Shown here one piece after another: positions 14,305 through 14,907 of a stretch of DNA of 14,907 nt (position 1 is the first letter of the stretch; each line of letters opens with the position of its first letter). Both the position numbers and the translations under genes were made by a program. The stretch is from an uncultured Erysipelotrichaceae bacterium (GTDB taxonomy: Bacteria; Bacillota_I; Bacilli_A; Erysipelotrichales; Erysipelotrichaceae), in the NCBI GenBank assembly GCA_937874965.1, contig CALNCD010000103.1, positions 1-14,907 of the forward strand, given 5' to 3'. Under the pieces are notes generated by a model that searched no databases, was not told where the DNA came from, and saw nothing but the letters and a program-made list of their open reading frames with translations.

Positions 14305-14907
14305 AGATGATCCAGCGATTGCTTCTTTTATTCAGGCTGCAGTTCAGGCTCTGGATTTTTCGCTGACCTGGCATGATAGCGGCCGCAAGGGGCTGTATGC
14401 TTTTCAGGCCAGTGCGTATGATTGTATTCTTCTGGATCTGGGTTTGCCGGATATGGATGGCAAGGAAGTGCTCAGTTCAATCCGTCAGGTGAGTGATGTT
14501 GCCTTGATTGTCATCAGTGCCCGGGTTCAGGAAGATGAAAAAGTCAGTGTCCTGGAACTGGGCGCTGACGATTATATGACCAAGCCTTTTGGTGCTCAGG
14601 AATTGGTCGCCCGCATCAAGACTGCTATCCGTCATCATGCAGGACCTGCTCTGAAATCGACTTTTTTCACGTTCAATGACCTGGTGATTGATGGTGATCA
14701 CCATCGGGTCAGTGTCCGTGGTGTTGAAATCCATTGTACACCGATAGAATTCAAAATTCTGATGTATCTGGCTGAGAACAAGGGAAAAGTCGTGACTTTG
14801 GATCAGATTGCGAAGGCTGTCTGGCCGACGGCACTTGATGATGTCCAGGTCGTTCGGGTCAATGTTGCGAATATCCGCCGTAAGATTGAAAAGAATCCCG
14901 CAATGCC
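14279..14907 (+). CDS. kdpE: KdpE-type OmpR-family response regulator, 3' partial
   Basis: The receiver domain has the acidic pocket IEDD (Asp10, Asp11), phospho-acceptor Asp53 in LLDLGLPDMDG, Ser80 and Lys102 in MTKPFG. An OmpR/PhoB winged-helix DNA-binding domain follows, with TPIEFKILMYLAENKGKVVT and the recognition region VVRVNVANIRRKIEK. The window cuts it at about residue 209; full members are near 230, so only the C-terminal hairpin is missing. A strong ribosome site (AAGGAGA) six bases before the ATG lies inside the kdpD coding region, and the genes overlap by 26 bases. KdpE normally activates the kdpFABC potassium pump genes, which are not visible here; they may follow beyond the edge or be elsewhere. 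Confidence 0.9.
   Translation, partial: MNQHILLIEDDPAIASFIQAAVQALDFSLTWHDSGRKGLYAFQASAYDCILLDLGLPDMDGKEVLSSIRQVSDVALIVISARVQEDEKVSVLELGADDYMTKPFGAQELVARIKTAIRHHAGPALKSTFFTFNDLVIDGDHHRVSVRGVEIHCTPIEFKILMYLAENKGKVVTLDQIAKAVWPTALDDVQVVRVNVANIRRKIEKNPAM

Overview
The window reads as chromosomal DNA of a low-to-moderate GC Firmicute (Bacillota). The clues are strong AGGAGG-type ribosome binding sites, TTGACA/TATAAT promoters, short U-tailed terminators, and families common in this phylum (MerR, DUF3284, DUF1361, VanY/CapA, KdpDE). An Erysipelotrichia-like relative is possible, but that is only an impression. No rRNA, tRNA, CRISPR array, insertion sequence or phage gene was seen.

Positions 1-3051 hold the end of a 2-oxoacid/acetoin dehydrogenase operon: E1 alpha (cut by the window edge), E1 beta and lipoyl-bearing E2, closed by a hairpin terminator. 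No E3 (dihydrolipoamide dehydrogenase) follows. Positions 3176-3902 are a compact regulatory unit: a MerR-family regulator with a perfect 16-bp operator inside a 19-bp-spaced promoter, and an overlapping small histidine-bearing membrane protein. Positions 3890-4180 (minus) hold an unlabelled, decayed pyridoxamine-phosphate-oxidase-like gene with a one-base frameshift, an in-frame stop and a lost N-terminus.

Positions 4222-4757 (minus) carry a GyrI-like effector-binding protein with a good promoter and a 12-bp palindrome at its likely start of transcription. It is divergent from a FUSC/ArAE-like membrane protein (4854-5372). Positions 5404-7623 are a two-gene envelope operon driven by a near-consensus promoter. 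A membrane-anchored CapA/PgsA-like protein overlaps a membrane-anchored VanY-type D,D-carboxypeptidase.

Positions 7650-9776 form a four-gene operon (DUF3284-like, DUF1361 membrane protein, GNAT acetyltransferase, cyclophilin) ending in a terminator. A back-to-back terminator serves the convergent minus-strand pair of an M24 Xaa-Pro-type peptidase and DUF1294 (9906-11227). Divergent from the peptidase is a 118-residue protein of unknown function with its own terminator. The window ends with kdpD and a truncated kdpE, overlapping by 26 bases. KdpD has an altered Walker B region, and no kdpFABC pump genes are visible here.

Most of the window is ordinary accessory metabolism and envelope functions. 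The best items for a second look are the MerR/operator/small membrane protein unit, the decayed oxidase gene, the dehydrogenase operon without E3, and the divergent KdpD.
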